From assembly GCA_947462335.1 (NCBI GenBank), contig OX381710.1:2914001-2978000 (forward strand): a DNA stretch of 64,000 nt, written 5' to 3'. This stretch comes from Harmothoe impar (taxonomy: Eukaryota; Annelida; Polychaeta; Phyllodocida; Polynoidae). The notes beneath the pieces were generated by a model, which was not told where the DNA came from, did no database searches, and saw only the letters and a list, made by a program, of their open reading frames with translations. The translations under genes and the position numbers were made by a program. Every line of letters starts with the position of its first letter. Position 1 is the first letter of the stretch. Shown piece by piece: positions 41,496 through 54,465 of the stretch.

Positions 41496-43198
41496 TCGGT
41501 GTGCAGGGAGCGTGAAACATGTAGAATCAATGTGTTGTGGCCAGCAGGGGCGCGGGGCGGTGGTTGCCTACCACCAAGCACCCTGTGCACTTTGTACCCA
41601 CCACACACCCCTCAGGCCCATAACTAGGCCTTTCCATGGTATAGTTCATTTTCGATAAGGTGAAACTAGATAATTCCAATGGTGGAACCTAGTGGATTTT
41701 AATTTGAGAAGATGCAAATAGTGTTTCAATTGACATTGCCCGTGCTCTCTGCGCGGGGTAGTTCATTTTTCCATACGGTGAAACTAGTTAATTTCAATGG
41801 CGGAAGCTAGTGCGTTATCATTAAAAGAGATGCAAATAATGACTCAATCTGTGCTCAAAACTTATAATTCACCATATAAATGTAACATAATGGATCATGC
41901 TGTCATGGGTCACTCTTCAGAGATCTAATAATAATCTCATTTACTTGCGGTGAAGGATTTTAGACGGTCTATAGTCATCGCTTTTACCCCTCAGCATAGG
42001 GCCCTCTAAATATACTACTACCTAAACAAACTAGTACTGTGTCAGTGTATCTTCTCTTCTCATCTTTTTTAATGGGGGTTGGGGACCTCTCTTGAGTGGG
42101 AACCAAAAAAAATATCATCTCTTTTTAGCGAAAAATCATGCAATGCCCCCCTCACCTTTCTTTTAAATGATATCTCCCTTAGTACATATTTAGGCCTATG
42201 CCATATGTTTGAGGATTTACTACAGAAAATGCTATTAACCGGAGAAGATACAATACAGGATTGTAGCCCTCTCTTTCTCAGACTAAATAAAGGAATATAT
42301 ATGATACAATACCCCAGCCATCCACATAACTAGTGTATGAAAGCCACACAGCCAAGTAGGTAAAGCACATTCTCTATGGTCACTCTATAAGCATCAGAAG
42401 GACCTACTGCAATATACATAGCCATAGGGTAGATTCACCATGAGTCGGACACATACCCTGAGACAGACAGTGACATTTAAGGTTATTCATGTAAACTACG
42501 ACTTCTAGTGTATGTTTTCTGGAAAGAATAACACTTAAGCTCTTCCATTGCTCACTAATGTGGAGTTTAAAATTCTTGAATAATCACAAAATCAAGTGTC
42601 CGTCTCAAGGTACGTGGCCGACTTCAGGTGAATCTACCCTACTTACAGTGAGAATTTTATTCGCTTGGCCCTAACATCAGTAAATCACAGAAGGGTAACG
42701 TCCCTTTAATAATTCATACACACAAAATGACATCTGCAAATCCCTACATCTCCTGCAAATCCCTACTCTTATATAAAATATATAATAATACCCTATGGGG
42801 TCACCCTCCTCTAGAGCCTACCCACCCACACTGATATTCTTTTTCTCCCTGTACACCCAATCTCTCAGTCACTATAGTGCCTAAGCAAGTTACGCATTCT
42901 TTGGCGAAATACATGCCCAACCTAGGATGTTTAGTATTGTCAGGTCGGTCAGTACTGACCAATTTACCTTAGTCTTCACCGTTTCTATGAGTTTTATGCG
43001 GAATCCTCTTGAGTAAGGCATAAGTCATATGTTGTTATTCCTCAGTCATTTTTAAATAGCACTTGGTCATGACTGACCAATGTTCCCTAACCCTATGACC
43101 AACCAGGGATAGCCACTACAGATTATAAGGGCCACTGCATTTAGATTATCTGTGCACCCTCCCAGTAATACACATACATCCAATCCTTTACATGAGGA
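41496..43198. other. Host DNA without recognisable gene; internal duplication
   Basis: A segment (atggtatagttcattttcgat...aattccaatggtgg) at about 41636-41720 is repeated at about 41756-41830. A copy of the ggttggtca-type repeat lies at 42900-43110. No coding sequence supported. Confidence 0.45.
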
Positions 43199-43431
43199 CC
43201 TAACCATTTAAGGACCTGCATGTCACTAAAATATAACATGCATCATCATGATGCACCAATGCAGGCCTGGCAAGTTACTTGCTGCATCATGCTGACCCTT
43301 CGAGACTGTCCCGACCCCATAGGGTCGACATAATGCTTGAATGCAGCCATTGCAAATAACTCGCCAGGGCTGCATTGATGCATCATGACGACCACAGGCA
43401 TGATGCAGTAAAGCCGCATTTAAAGGGTTAA
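43199..43431. repeat. TTAA-type MITE copy
   Basis: From cctaaccatttaaggacctg to gcatttaaagggttaa; the second core (attgcaaataactcgccagg) is asymmetric. Confidence 0.7.
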
Positions 43432-43734
43432 GGGCCCTAAAGGAGGAAGTCATAGAAGTGTAGTAGCTGATGGAGGGGGTGGGGGAGAGGGGAGGGGGCT
43501 ACAACAGAACAGTGCCATTGTTAATTCAAGAGGACGGTAGTAAATCTTTGTCGGCGAGTCGGGACTGGAAATTAGCGAGACTAAACTCCGTCTTTCATGT
43601 GCCCAGCCGCGGCTGGTAATGGGCAAAAGGGACAGGAAGCGGAAACTGTGCTGCCGCCATCTTGCCTGATGGATTGTGGGGGATGGGCAGTTGGTGAATA
43701 TGAAAAAGGGAAGAGTGGGGATGTGGCAGGAAAC

Positions 43735-44000
43735 GTGTGGGACGGCACAGAGGGGGTGTGAGGGGGGAGGGGGGGGGGGGGGGCAGAGGGGGGGGACAGA
43801 GTGGGGGGGGGGGGCAAGGGACTGTGGGAGACAGAGAGATGTGGGGATAAATGGAGAGAGGTACAGGTGGAATGAATGAAGCTGAGACAGACAGAGAGAG
43901 GCAGAGAGAGAGAGGGAGAGAGACAGAGACACAGAGAGGAGGAAAGGGAGAGGGAGGGAGAGACAGACAGAGAGAGACAAGGAGAGGGAGGGACCGACTG
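43735..44000. repeat. Homopurine tract with long G runs
   Basis: Runs of up to about 16 G followed by gagacagagag-type sequence. G-quadruplex potential is high. Proline/serine-rich frames on the opposite strand are by-products. Confidence 0.85.
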
Positions 44001-44399
44001 AATACCAATGGAGGACGTAACCTAGAAGCTGGGCAAAGCTGATGTTGGGGAGGCTTTAATGGTCTAATTTGGTTGATACACGTCGGGCAAATATATTTGT
44101 GGCACGATCTGCGAAAAGAGACCATAGTGCAGGGTACACCAAGGTCCCTTTTCACAGTACATGTCACATTTCAGCATTGATTCAATTCAACATAGAACTG
44201 TGTTATATTGCCAGTTGAAAATATATCAAGATGCTGTAGAACACACAGCAGCAACAGGCGGCGATGCAGTGACTAGACAGACACAGACAGCTTACAGCAA
44301 GATAAAGGAGGCCCAGTCACTGAGACTACAACCCCCCCCCCCCCCGGCACCATATTGGTCACTGAGAGGGGGCACCCAACCACATGACCGGTCAGCAGA

Positions 44400-45060
44400 A
44401 TGGATCCCCGTGCAGACACGCCTGTCCGCCCACTGGTCACCACCCCGCCCCCCTCATCCCGCCCCATCCCTCCTCCTGTTGTATCTCCTACCTCCCCTCT
44501 AACCTCTGCCTCTGCCTCTGATGCTGCCCCTCCCACTCTAACCTTCCCTTGGTTTCTGTCTGTTTCAGCGTGTGTCTATCTGCCCCTTTTCACCCTGTCC
44601 TCTGCCCCCTCAGCTCCCCTCCTCTCTAACCTCTCTCATGGTGTGACCTCTCCAATCACCCCAATCCTCTGTCCTCGGCTCTCCTCTTCTACCCTCTCCT
44701 CTCCCCCTCTCCCCCTCCCCTCTCCCCTTCCTCTCACCTCCCTTTTCCTTCCTCTTCCCTCCCCTCTCCCCCTTCCTCCTTCTCCCCTCTCTTTCCCCTC
44801 CCCTCTCCTTCTCCCTTCTCCCTCCCCTCCCTGTCCCCTCCCTCCCTCCCTCCCTCCCTCTCCCCTCCCCCTCCCCTCCCTTTTCCACTCTCTTTCCCCT
44901 CTCTACCCTCCCTCTTTCCTCCCTCTTTCCTCCCTCTTCCCTCTCCCCCTTTTCCTCCCCCTCTCCTGCTTGGTCAGTCCTCCCCTCCCATCCCCCTCTC
45001 GTGCCCCTGTCCAGCCTCCACTCCCCACTCCCCTCACCCCCTCCCCCCCCCCCCGGGGGT
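44400..45060. repeat. Homopyrimidine (CT-rich) tract
   Basis: From about 44660 to 45000 the plus strand is almost purely C and T, in ccctctcccctcc-type units. A 277-codon Pro/Ser/Leu frame (44400-45233) and an antisense Gly/Glu/Arg frame span it only because stops are scarce in such sequence. A triplex or H-DNA-prone tract. Confidence 0.8.
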
Positions 45061-45259
45061 GGGTGTGGCGGCAGATTGGCGTGACGGGTCGGGTTGAGGA
45101 CGGTGACCCTGGGGAGTGCTCGCCGCCCTCCACGCCCTGCCTGGTGCTCGTTGGGGCCCTGATTTATCACTACCAGGCCAGGAGCAGTTCATTATGGACG
45201 CGAACAGCTCGCCACTGGCCTGACCAAGGGTAGGATTGAGGTACAGGACCTCTCACTGA

Positions 45260-45560
45260 GAAGCTAACAGAGCAGCTCACAGAACTTCTCACACAGCACC
45301 TGCTTATAGAGCAGCTCAGATGAGCAGCGATTTCTCATTTCCAGGAGCAGTTCATTATGGAGCAGGGTAGGGCTTGAGGTACAGAACTTCTCACAGAGCA
45401 GCTCACAGAGGAGGTAACAGAACAGCACCTGCTCATAGAAAGGCTAACTGAGAAGCTCACAGAACAGCTTTCAGGGGAGCTTACACAGCAGCTCACACAG
45501 CAGCTCACACAGCATCGCACACAGCATTTATCACAGAGAAGCCCCCATAGCAGCTTATAC
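45260..45560. repeat. Diverged 12-bp array (cagctcacacag), upstream block
   Basis: Units such as agcagctcacagaac, cagctcacacag and cagcatcgcacacag are interspersed with related acctgctcatagaa segments. It is the degenerate neighbour of the clean array at 46054. Confidence 0.75.
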
Positions 45561-46053
45561 ATCAGCTGACAGGGCAATATTCAAACTATTGTATATATCC
45601 ATAAATGGTGCATATCGTAGTTCAGCTGATCATTATAAATGCGCACGGCCCCTCAACCTATAACTCGCCCTACAGCTCAGCCCACAGCTCAGCCCGAAGA
45701 GCAGTTCACAAGGCAGCAACCAGGGCCCGTGATCAGCCATGATTGTCAGCCAATATAATGAACACGCTGTGGTATAACTACTCCGTAGAGCTCATCATTA
45801 TAGATACACAGAGTGCACACTTCAACTCATACCTCATCCTATAACTCAGCCCATAACTAACCCAAAGATCGGCCCAAAGAGCAGCTCATGGACCAGCTCA
45901 CTGACCTGGGTTCCCTTTCAGAATCTGCTGGGCCGTCAATTCTGACCATTGTATATTGTCAAACACTTTTGACAATTTACCTGATCGTCATTGTCAAACC
46001 CTAAATTTGTTGGCACTATACCCCACTATACGGCACTCATTCTGAAAGAGACC

Positions 46054-46548
46054 CCAGCTCACAGAGCAGCTCACAGAGCAGCTCACACAGCAGCTCACAC
46101 AGCAGCTCACCCAGCAGCTCACACAACAGCTCACAGATCAGCACACACAGCAGCTCACAGAGCAGCTCACACAGCAGCTCACACAGCAGCTCACACAGCA
46201 GCTCACACAACAGCTCACAGATCAGCACACACAGCAGCTCACACAGCAGCTCACACAGCAGCTCACCCAGCAGCTCACACAACAGCTCACAGATCAGCAC
46301 ACACAGCAGCTCACACAGCAGCTCACACAGCAGCTCACACAGCAGCTCACACAGCAGCTCACACAGCAGCTCACACAGCAGCTCACACAGCAGCTCACAC
46401 AGCAGCTCACACAGCAGCTCACACAGCAGCTCACACAGCAGCTCACACAGCAGCTCACACAGCAGCTCACACAGCAGCTCACACAGCAGCTCACACTGCA
46501 GCTCACACAGCAGCTCATACATCAGCTCGCAGAGCAGCTCACAGAGCG
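46054..46548. repeat. 12-bp minisatellite cagctcacacag with higher-order structure
   Basis: About forty units. Variant blocks (cagctcacacaacagctcac followed by agatcagcacacacag) recur near 46122, 46202 and 46274, showing a higher-order period before a homogeneous stretch at about 46300-46490. The period is a multiple of three, so frames of 218 codons (TAAH repeats) and 188 codons (CELL repeats) stay open; I do not regard them as genes. Confidence 0.95.
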
Positions 46549-46739
46549 GCTTATGGAGGGGACAATAAGGGTGCCGACCCCTGGCGTCAGGCTTACACTC
46601 CACACTTGATGCGGCGGCATGGCCTCATCTGTTACTGCCCGTGGTAGGGGAGGAGAGGGGAGGGGAGGGGGGAGGAGTAGACTCTGATCACATGGTGAAT
46701 TCCATAGTTACTATGCTTAGATTTCTTTAGAGTACCTTT

Positions 46740-46965
46740 TGTACCGTAAATTCCCGCGTATAACCAGCGGGTAATATGCAAACCAAACCTCCATTGCGGG
46801 TTGTACACTATGCTCAAAGTCTAGGTGCGGGTAATACAAGTTTTTTTTTAGTATAGTACAGTACTAAAGCGCCGATTTTCAGACCCCAGATGCAGGATTT
46901 TCCCAGTGTCGGGATACAGGTTTTACGCGAGGTGCGGGTTATAAGCAAGAATCTACGGTATTTAA
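46740..46965. repeat. MITE with taccgtaaattcccgcgtata ends
   Basis: The left end taccgtaaattcccgcgtataac is mirrored by gttataagcaagaatctacggta at about 46938-46960. Interior gcgggtaatac phrases repeat. No coding capacity. Confidence 0.7.
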
Positions 46966-47199
46966 ACACTAGAATTGTATGCCATCTTCATACAATCCTG
47001 TAAATATCCATCTTGATATCTGTGGCTTAAAACAAATCTTTTTCAAACCTAAAGACAAGTATTGGAATAACTGCATTTCATGCCTCTGGAATACAGTGCT
47101 GTTGCTCCTAGTAAATGTAAAGAGGACCTTACCCATGAGAGCAATATGCTGCCCATGACCCATTGAGGGCCTCAAAAGTGATTTATGGTGGTTTCCCAT

Positions 47200-47405
47200 T
47201 CTTCGGCATGATGCGCGAATGCAGCATTAAGAAACCTACTGGCCAAAGCTGCATTCATGCATCATGCTCACCTTTTGTGACAGTACTGTTCCTGTAGGCA
47301 AGACATGTGGCACCAATGCAGCAACGACAAATCGCTGTCTGCGGTTGCGTTCATGCATCATGACGACAATGGGCATTAAAGCGGCATGCTGCCCTTACAG
47401 GGCTA
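47200..47405. repeat. TTAA-type MITE fragment
   Basis: Core phrases gaatgcagcattaagaaacc / aaagctgcattcatgcatcatg and a closing gcccttacagggcta; the left terminus is lost. Confidence 0.55.
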
Positions 47406-48127
47406 GCAGTGGCTAAGGGTGTGATGATGGGTCTATTCCAGCAGAGTAGCTGCACTGGGCAGCGGTGATATATGAGGGGAGGGGGAGAAAGGGGGCTGGG
47501 GGGGGGGGGACTCAGTATAGGAATGGGGACCAACTGCTGTCAGAACCTCGAAGAGCTATTGCTGTGAACGAGGGGCAGAAAGGGGAGGATGATGGGTGGG
47601 AGAGATAGGATATGCGAACAGGTTGAAGCAAGAAAAACGGGAGCTGTCAATCACATTAAAGTAAGAATTCTGGCGGTATCGATAAATGGAAAGTACTGAA
47701 TCAGGGGCTTGTCACAATTGATATAGAAATAATGAACCCTATATCATTTGTCATGCTTTTAGTACTCTATATAATTTGAAAACTACAGAATGTTAAATGG
47801 AAGAGGCTTTCTTTCAGTGGGTTGCCATCTGACTTCCTAGAAAATAGGGGGCTGCAAAAATAATACACATTTCAAGGGGCTGTCAAATGACCAAATAGTA
47901 GGGGCTGTAGTTTTGCAGTTGATCCCTCCACTCAAAGAGCCAGTGCCCCCCCCCCCCCCCTGGGAGGAAGTCATGGGGAGGTGACAGGGTGGCAGTCGCC
48001 TGCTGTGTCCAGTAGGGTCACAAATCCCCCACTACCCCATAACGACCAGTGCTGGGGGTCAGTCATGCAGGTAGCATCAGCCTGCAGCAGGGCACCCGCA
48101 GCATGGGAATGTAGGCCTTTGTGCTAT
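47406..48127. other. Host DNA without recognisable gene
   Basis: Contains a G-rich run at about 47475-47510 and a run of 18 C at 47947-47964. No coding sequence supported. Confidence 0.4.
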
Positions 48128-48362
48128 TGGAGTGGTCATTTTTTAACAACATGGGGGGGGGGTGGATTTAAGGGTGACCAACAAAATTGCACCCTTTTTT
48201 TGCGAAAAAGCCTGTGCGTTACTATACCCTCAAATGGGTCGGTTGCACTCAATTTCAACCTGCCAGAGGGAATTTCCAGCCCTACCACAGGGGGAACAAA
48301 ATAATGTTGACCTGCAACGGAAAATCTACCGACTCCACCTGTTAGAATAGGACTGCTCCCTT
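48128..48362. repeat. G-rich MITE copy
   Basis: tggagtggtcattttttaac near the left; the interior carries aaattgcacccttttttt and aaaagcctgtgcgttactat, as in the 58166-58447 copy. The right end gactgctccct is worn. Confidence 0.65.
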
Positions 48363-49867
48363 AGATCTGTTGACACAGGCTAGGGGGTACGCACGTAATT
48401 TGGAAATATATAGTTTTTATTTTTGATAAGTCTCCAAGTTGTGCTTTCAGAATAAGTGAAACTCGTAGGCCAATTTTCACGTAACAAATAGGCAGTTGTG
48501 ACAGCTGTCTCAAATGAAATCCTGTTGAGATCTATAAGAAAATATTGCAAACATCATTTATTTACACCCTTGTCAATTGAAAATATTGCACTATGGATAA
48601 AAATCTCCTTATGACAATGATTCTGTCTCGAAGGGCAGTTTCTTTAATCTCAAATAGTAGGAAAAATGCTCCGTTAACGTTGTACTATTTTCCCCTTGGG
48701 TATAGGCATAACACCATATCACAATGACAGTATAAAGCAAGTCTGTGTATACAAAGTAGGCCCTATAGCTCAGCGTTATCTCTCATTTCACTGGGTTTGT
48801 TATCGACCTAACCTACTTTAAAATGGACCACGGATGCCTTTTATATCCAGAAGAGCAGCAGGGAGGGGAAATGAGAAATGTGATCTCCACTTCACCCAAA
48901 GGGCCAATAAAATCTGAGATCGGCAAGCATGGCCGTAAAAAGGGCTATAAAAGATAATTGCTAAGGATCACATAAAGCAGGTAGCAAAGGCTGCAGTCTA
49001 TAGACCCGTGCTGCAAGAAAGGGGACTTTTCATAATATAGCCAAAAGATATAGTATCATCTGCCATGTTAGGAGTGTAACTTAAAGAATTTGTCTCATCT
49101 CATCCCAACAAGATCATTATCCTTTATCATTTTCTATGACCCCCACCCAAGGGCGACGGGGAGATAGCCACCTTCTCACAAACTTTTTTCTCTTGCTTTT
49201 TTCACACTAATCTAGTGCAGTAGATGCACTTATATCTATTTATACTCATGTATGGGTCTCTACCCTTTCTTTAGTCTAGGAAGAAGCTGCCAAATGGATT
49301 GTACTTTTTGAGTTTGAAATTAAGGTTCGGCGGTCACATAAAATCATGAAAATAATGTGACCAAGTTGAAACAAAAAAAAAGAAAAAAAAAGTTGTATTC
49401 ACGTTGCTGGGAATCTGACCTGACTTTAAAAGTACCCTGTCAGATTTCAAGAGTAATTGAGAAATACTTACTACATAAATATTTCTTTTGTCTCCCGGTA
49501 CCATAGACAAGTTCCTTGTTTTTAGCAGAATCCTAATGATATTGTCTGTAATGGCTAGATTTGTAATCATCTCATAATAGGGGATTCACAGGAAAATTTT
49601 CTTTCAAATAGTGAATATAAAATGCAGGATTTTGTGGTTATATTCAAGTATTTATCAGTCACTTCAGCAATATTCAAAAGATCTTTTTTTTTTTTCAAAA
49701 AAAATTCCCAATTGTTGATGCATTGGTCTATAGCCGGGAAGCCTTGGGATCCTGTCCTTATAATCACACATTCTGTTTAGAGTAGGACATGTGGCCATAT
49801 TAGCCGCACCAGACTGCGGCGATTAGACGGGGGCTGTAGATCAACACTGACAGCCTTTGTCATATAC
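48363..49867. other. Host DNA without recognisable gene
   Basis: AT-rich, with short homopolymers (A runs at 49372-49390, T runs near 49685). The 60-78 codon frames show no motif. Confidence 0.4.
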
Positions 49868-50160
49868 TGTAAATAGTTAGTGTAGGTAAACAGTAGAATC
49901 TACTGTAAAATCTGTTGTAAAATTGATTTATAGTAGAATCTATTGTAGATTTATAGTTACATACTCTACTGTAGATCTACCTTAGAATCTATTGTAAAAT
50001 GGCTTTACAGTTAGTGTAGGTAATATAGTAGAATCTACTGTAGATCAACGAATTTACAGTAGAATCTAGTGTAGATTTACAGTTACAGATTCTACTGTTT
50101 ACCCTACAATAAACTGTACACTAACGGTAGACTCTACTGTATACTGTCTACTCTATACAG
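49868..50160. repeat. Interleaved direct and inverted ctactgtaga repeats
   Basis: gtagaatctactgtaaaatc, tagaatctattgtagattta, agattctactgt and related phrases recur in both orientations about every 30 bp, so the segment can fold into many alternative hairpins. Confidence 0.75.
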
Positions 50161-50257
50161 AAATGGCAACCAATTCTTTACCATGTTCATATATATCACA
50201 GCTCTAAGATAGCTTAAAACAGTCCTAAAAAGCAATATGAGGTGTTTGCTTTCAACT

Positions 50258-51120
50258 TTTAAGGATGGTATGTTGCGATAAGCTGACGTTTTACATCATG
50301 ATGCAACAATGCAGCGCTGATGAGTAACTCGCCATTGTTTGCTAGTTATGTTAAATCAGTTGATCTCAGAGGGTTAAAGCTGACAGGTGTCTGCTGACGT
50401 CATCAGGTGAGACATGTACAGAGGCGTCACGTGACCCGGTCTGACAGTAACTCGGCACCTCACCACCAGGGGGCTCCACCGGCACACGAGAGGGGGGAGG
50501 AGGCTTCATTAACACTTTAAGGACGGATGTCACTAAAAGATGACATTTGTCGTCTTGATGCACCAATTCGGCCCTAGTGAGTAACTCACCAGTGCTGCAT
50601 TAGTACATTATGCCGATCTTTAGGGGCTGTTTCAACCTCATAGGGATGGGATGATGCATTATTGTTACACTTGCAAGTTACTTGCCAGGGATGCATTCAT
50701 GCATCAGAACAATCACATGATGCATTAATGCATTAACCCTTAACCCTCTAAGGATGCATGTCACTAAAAGATGACATTTGTAACTTGCCTGCACTGCATA
50801 AGTGCATCATGCGGGTGTTTCAACTTTGTAGGGATGGCATTATTGTTGCACTGGCGAGTTACTTGCCAGGGATGGATGAATACATCAGGACGACCACACA
50901 ATGCATTATTGCATCATGCCAGCCTTACAGCGTTAACCCACATTGGGCGCTGTGGTTACGTGTTATGCCCTTTGTTGGCATGATACATGAATGCAGCCCT
51001 GGTGAGCAACTCACCAGGACTGCATCCATGTATCAAGCATGTTGATACACGCCTGAAGGGTCGACATAATGCACCAATGCAGTTGCCGGCGAGTTACTCG
51101 CCAGGGATGATTGATACCCC
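50258..51120. repeat. Cluster of TTAA-type MITE copies
   Basis: Start-type ends at about 50262 (cttttaaggatggtatg), 50513 (cactttaaggacggatg) and 50746 (ccctctaaggatgcatg). Cores such as ggtgagcaactcaccaggact are present, and some copies are truncated by the next one. Confidence 0.6.
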
Positions 51121-52043
51121 ATAATGATAACATTCAACATGGCAACATTTGCATTGTGGTTTATTTTTGGACACTGTATTTCCATCTTTATACCATCTTG
51201 AATTTTCTCATCTTTATCTCATCAACTATGTGAAAATATAAATTATTTAATCAATGTAAAGGGATCATCATTTATTGTCATAATTTCCACATTTATATCC
51301 TGTGTTCTTGGCAATAAAAGATCATTTCAAACCTTAAGAACATTGCCTGGAGGTATTATGTTGTCCTCAAAGGGCTAACGCCTCTCTAGTTAGACTTTGT
51401 CGTCTTCCCTGCAGGCAGAGATGGTGCATCTTTCTAGGTAAGTCATGATTATGTTGTAGCATGTGGGCCCATAGGAGAATCATGAGTAGACTATTATGTG
51501 AAGTTAGAAAATATGTGAATGAGTAATGAATTTAACATAAATACAATTTGATGCTGCTATGCTATCATATCTACTCTTGTTTCCAGAATTAATTACGTTG
51601 CTGAGCCTAGACTCTTGGGAATATCATCCTTTCATTAAACTAAAATGTGTATAGATGTAGGGAATATGTCTCAAGATGTATGCGACAACGCTGGAGCAAA
51701 ATCAATAATGTTAACCAGGAATATATGACATTGTGGAATATATGAAGAATTAAGTAATGTAATTATATCAATACCCCTAATATTTTAATTAGAGTACATT
51801 CACAAATGTAAATAAAGTCTATATTCAAAGAACTCAAGAGTTCAACTCTTTCCGCAGTACTAATTTCCAACTATAAATATGGAGGTGCCTAGATGGTAAA
51901 CTCACTCAGGACTGCACGATTCCTTGTGTGATCTATGTTCCACATTAGAACCTTAAACCCTAGTCCTTCATAAATAATTTCATCTCCTTAATTATCCTCA
52001 CAATGCGTCATCTAGGTGCCTTAATACCAAGCATTAAGCCTGG
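51121..52043. other. Host DNA without recognisable gene
   Basis: AT-rich unique sequence; no reading frame over 60 codons of interest. Confidence 0.4.
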
Positions 52044-52288
52044 TTTATGCCTTTAAGGACGACATCATGCCTTAATGCATCTTGCCCTTGGTCGTAATGA
52101 TGCATGAATGCAGCCCTGGTGAGTAACTCGCCAGGGCTGCATTCAAGCATCATGCCGACCCTATGGGGTTGAGACACTCCTATAGGGTCGGAATGATGCA
52201 GCCCCGGTGAGTTACTCGCCGGGGCTGCATTGGTGCATCATTATGACAAATGTTACCTTTTGGAGACATGCCGTCCTTAAAGGTTTAA
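52044..52288. repeat. TTAA-type MITE copy with best-preserved hairpins
   Basis: gcagccctggtgagtaactc/gccagggctgcattc and gcagccccggtgagttactc/gccggggctgcattgg are both near-perfect palindromes, separated by gaccctatggggttgagaca/ctcctatagggtcgg, itself a hairpin. Three adjacent hairpins are therefore predicted. Confidence 0.8.
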
Positions 52289-53002
52289 GTCATGAATAAC
52301 GAGCACTGTCTATGAGTCATGTAGCTTGGTGGGAGACCATCTGATTAACAGGTGGAACCTAGCCTTGCTCTTTTTGATTTGCAAAAGGCCTCAAGAGAAA
52401 CTAAATTCTAGCTCCATTTTACCCCTCATTTTCTTAAAACCATCAGTTATGTCTGGACACTTTTAATTGTTTTAACGAATAAGGTATAACTAAACACATT
52501 GCAGTGAGAAATGGGAACTTGCAGAGTTCTTTTTTTCTGGGCACTCCACCAAACAGTATGAAACCAACAGTATCACATTTTGCGATCTAAGATTCACTAT
52601 TCGAAAGTGAATTGCCTCATTAATCTTATGATATCATTTATTTGTCTGCATAATGTATAAAGTAAATACAACATGGAAACTGTTCTAATAGAACCAACGT
52701 CAACACAATTCTGTTTTAAAGGCAAATTACTCTTTCTTATGGCAACTACAACCAATATGAAGACAAAGCGTCTGCGGCCATAAGACGACCCACTACATGG
52801 CCATATATTAGCAACATGAGAGCCAATCACGTGTTAATTACCCGTACAATTACCCCGCTGACGGCGCAGAATCACCGCCCTGTTCTCCTTCATGTCGTTA
52901 TGCAGATGAGGCTCGTTACGGCATAACGACCCTCCAGGAGTACCTCCGTAGTGCCCCGAGCAGTTCCGATGGGCTCCGAGTGGTTCACAGCACCAGGAAG
53001 GA
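52289..53002. other. Host DNA without recognisable gene
   Basis: AT-rich to about 52840, then a short GC-rich stretch with paired phrases gagcagttccgatgggctccgag just before the 28-bp array. Confidence 0.4.
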
Positions 53003-53394
53003 CACTCTCCAAGCACAGTTTCAAAAAAGACACTCTCCCAGCACAGTCTCAAATAAGACACTCTCCCAGCACAGTCTCAAATAAGACACTCTCCCAGCAC
53101 AGTCTCAAATAAGACACTCTCCCAGCACAGTCTCAATTAAGTCACTCCCCCAGCACAGTCTGAAATAGGACACTCTCCCAGCACAGTCTGAAATAAGACA
53201 CTCTCCCAGCACAGTCCCAAATTAGACACTCTCCCAGCACAGTCTCAAATAAGACACTCTCCCAGCACAGTCTCAAATAAGACATTTTCCAAGCACAATC
53301 TCAAATAAGACACTCTCCCAGCACAGTTTCAAATAAGACACTCTCCCAGCACAGTCTCAAATAAGACACTCTCCCAGCACAGTATCAAATTAGA
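53003..53394. repeat. 28-bp minisatellite, 14 copies
   Basis: Same unit as 16291-16598 (cactctcccagcacagtctc followed by aaataaga), in the same orientation, 392 bp in exactly 14 periods. Here the majority variant has cagtctc where the other array has cagcctc or cagtctc. Confidence 0.95.
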
Positions 53395-53504
53395 CTCTCT
53401 CCCAGCAGAGTCAGGCCTCTAGGCTTTATGTGGACACCGTGTGTGGGTACACTGATATGCATTGGCTCCCTTCAGGACCGATTTCCCGGTGACTATAGCC
53501 TAAC

Positions 53505-53710
53505 CAGGTTAATCTACTTTCTTTAGCTCTATATGACCAACCTTGGTTAGTTAATATTGTCAGGTTGGTCAGTAGTGACCAACTCACCTTAGTCTCAATG
53601 AGTATATGCAAAGTCATTTTGAGTAAGGCATGAGTCTTATATATGTTGTCATGTCATTTTTGAATAGCACTTGGTCACCCCTGACCAATGTCCCTATGAC
53701 TAACCTGGTA
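53505..53710. repeat. ggttggtca-type dispersed repeat
   Basis: Shares tattgtcaggttggtcagta and gagtaaggcatgagtc...cacttggtca with 42940-43090 in the same orientation. Confidence 0.65.
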
Positions 53711-53947
53711 TAGGCACTTTAGCTCAAGGGCTGGGGCATTCAGATTTTCTGTGAAGCTTTAACTATACTGACAGCTATAGGCCTCTAGGCTGTATTCAGT
53801 GTAGACACCTTGTGTAGCTATTTGGTCCCCTCTAGAAGCCATCTTGTGCCCATTTAGAAGCGGCATTGACCCTTAAATGACGCTCCCTGCAGACCTACAC
53901 TGTAAACCAGAGGACTCAGTATCACTAAATTGATACAGGTTCAAATT

Positions 53948-54380
53948 CTATGACTACCTGACATGTATGACTGGATGACATCTATGACTGGATGACATCT
54001 ATGACTGGATGACATCTATGACTGCATGACATCTATGACTGCATGACATCTATGACTGGATGACATCTATGACTGGATGACATCTATGACTGGATGACAT
54101 CTATGACTGGCTGATATCTATGACCATCTGACATATATGACTGGCTGACATCTATGACTGGATGACATCTATGCCTGAATGACATCTATGGCTGGATAAC
54201 ATCTATGGCTGGATGATATCTATGACTGGCTGATATCTATGACTGGCTGATATCTATGACCATCTGACGTCTATAACTGGCATTCGTCTATGACTGGCTG
54301 ATGTATATGACCAGCTGACATCTATGACCAGCTGACATCTATGAACAGCTGAGGTCTACGGTTTGCTAACGTCTATGATA
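53948..54380. repeat. 17-bp minisatellite (ctatgactggatgacat)
   Basis: About 25 units, homogeneous between 53965 and 54110 and diverging toward both ends. Inverted units (gtcatagatgtcagccagtc) occur at 54627-54690, and a second, shorter pair of forward/inverted blocks at about 54990-55085 and 55199-55235. Confidence 0.9.
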
Positions 54381-54465
54381 GGATTGCTCAGATTACTTCA
54401 ATTTCTTTTACACTGTCTGCAATGAAGGGTGCTGTCCACCTATATATAAATGGGTTTCATTTCTT

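Noticed and set aside
44400..45233. 277-codon Pro/Ser/Leu-rich frame on the plus strand and a 186-codon Gly/Glu/Arg frame opposite
   Set aside because: Both lie over an almost pure pyrimidine/purine tract, where stop codons are rare; no domain, no promoter, no splice support.
45991..46647. Repeat proteins of TAAH units (plus) or CELL units (minus)
   Set aside because: They arise only because the minisatellite period is 12 bp; every frame without a stop in the unit stays open.
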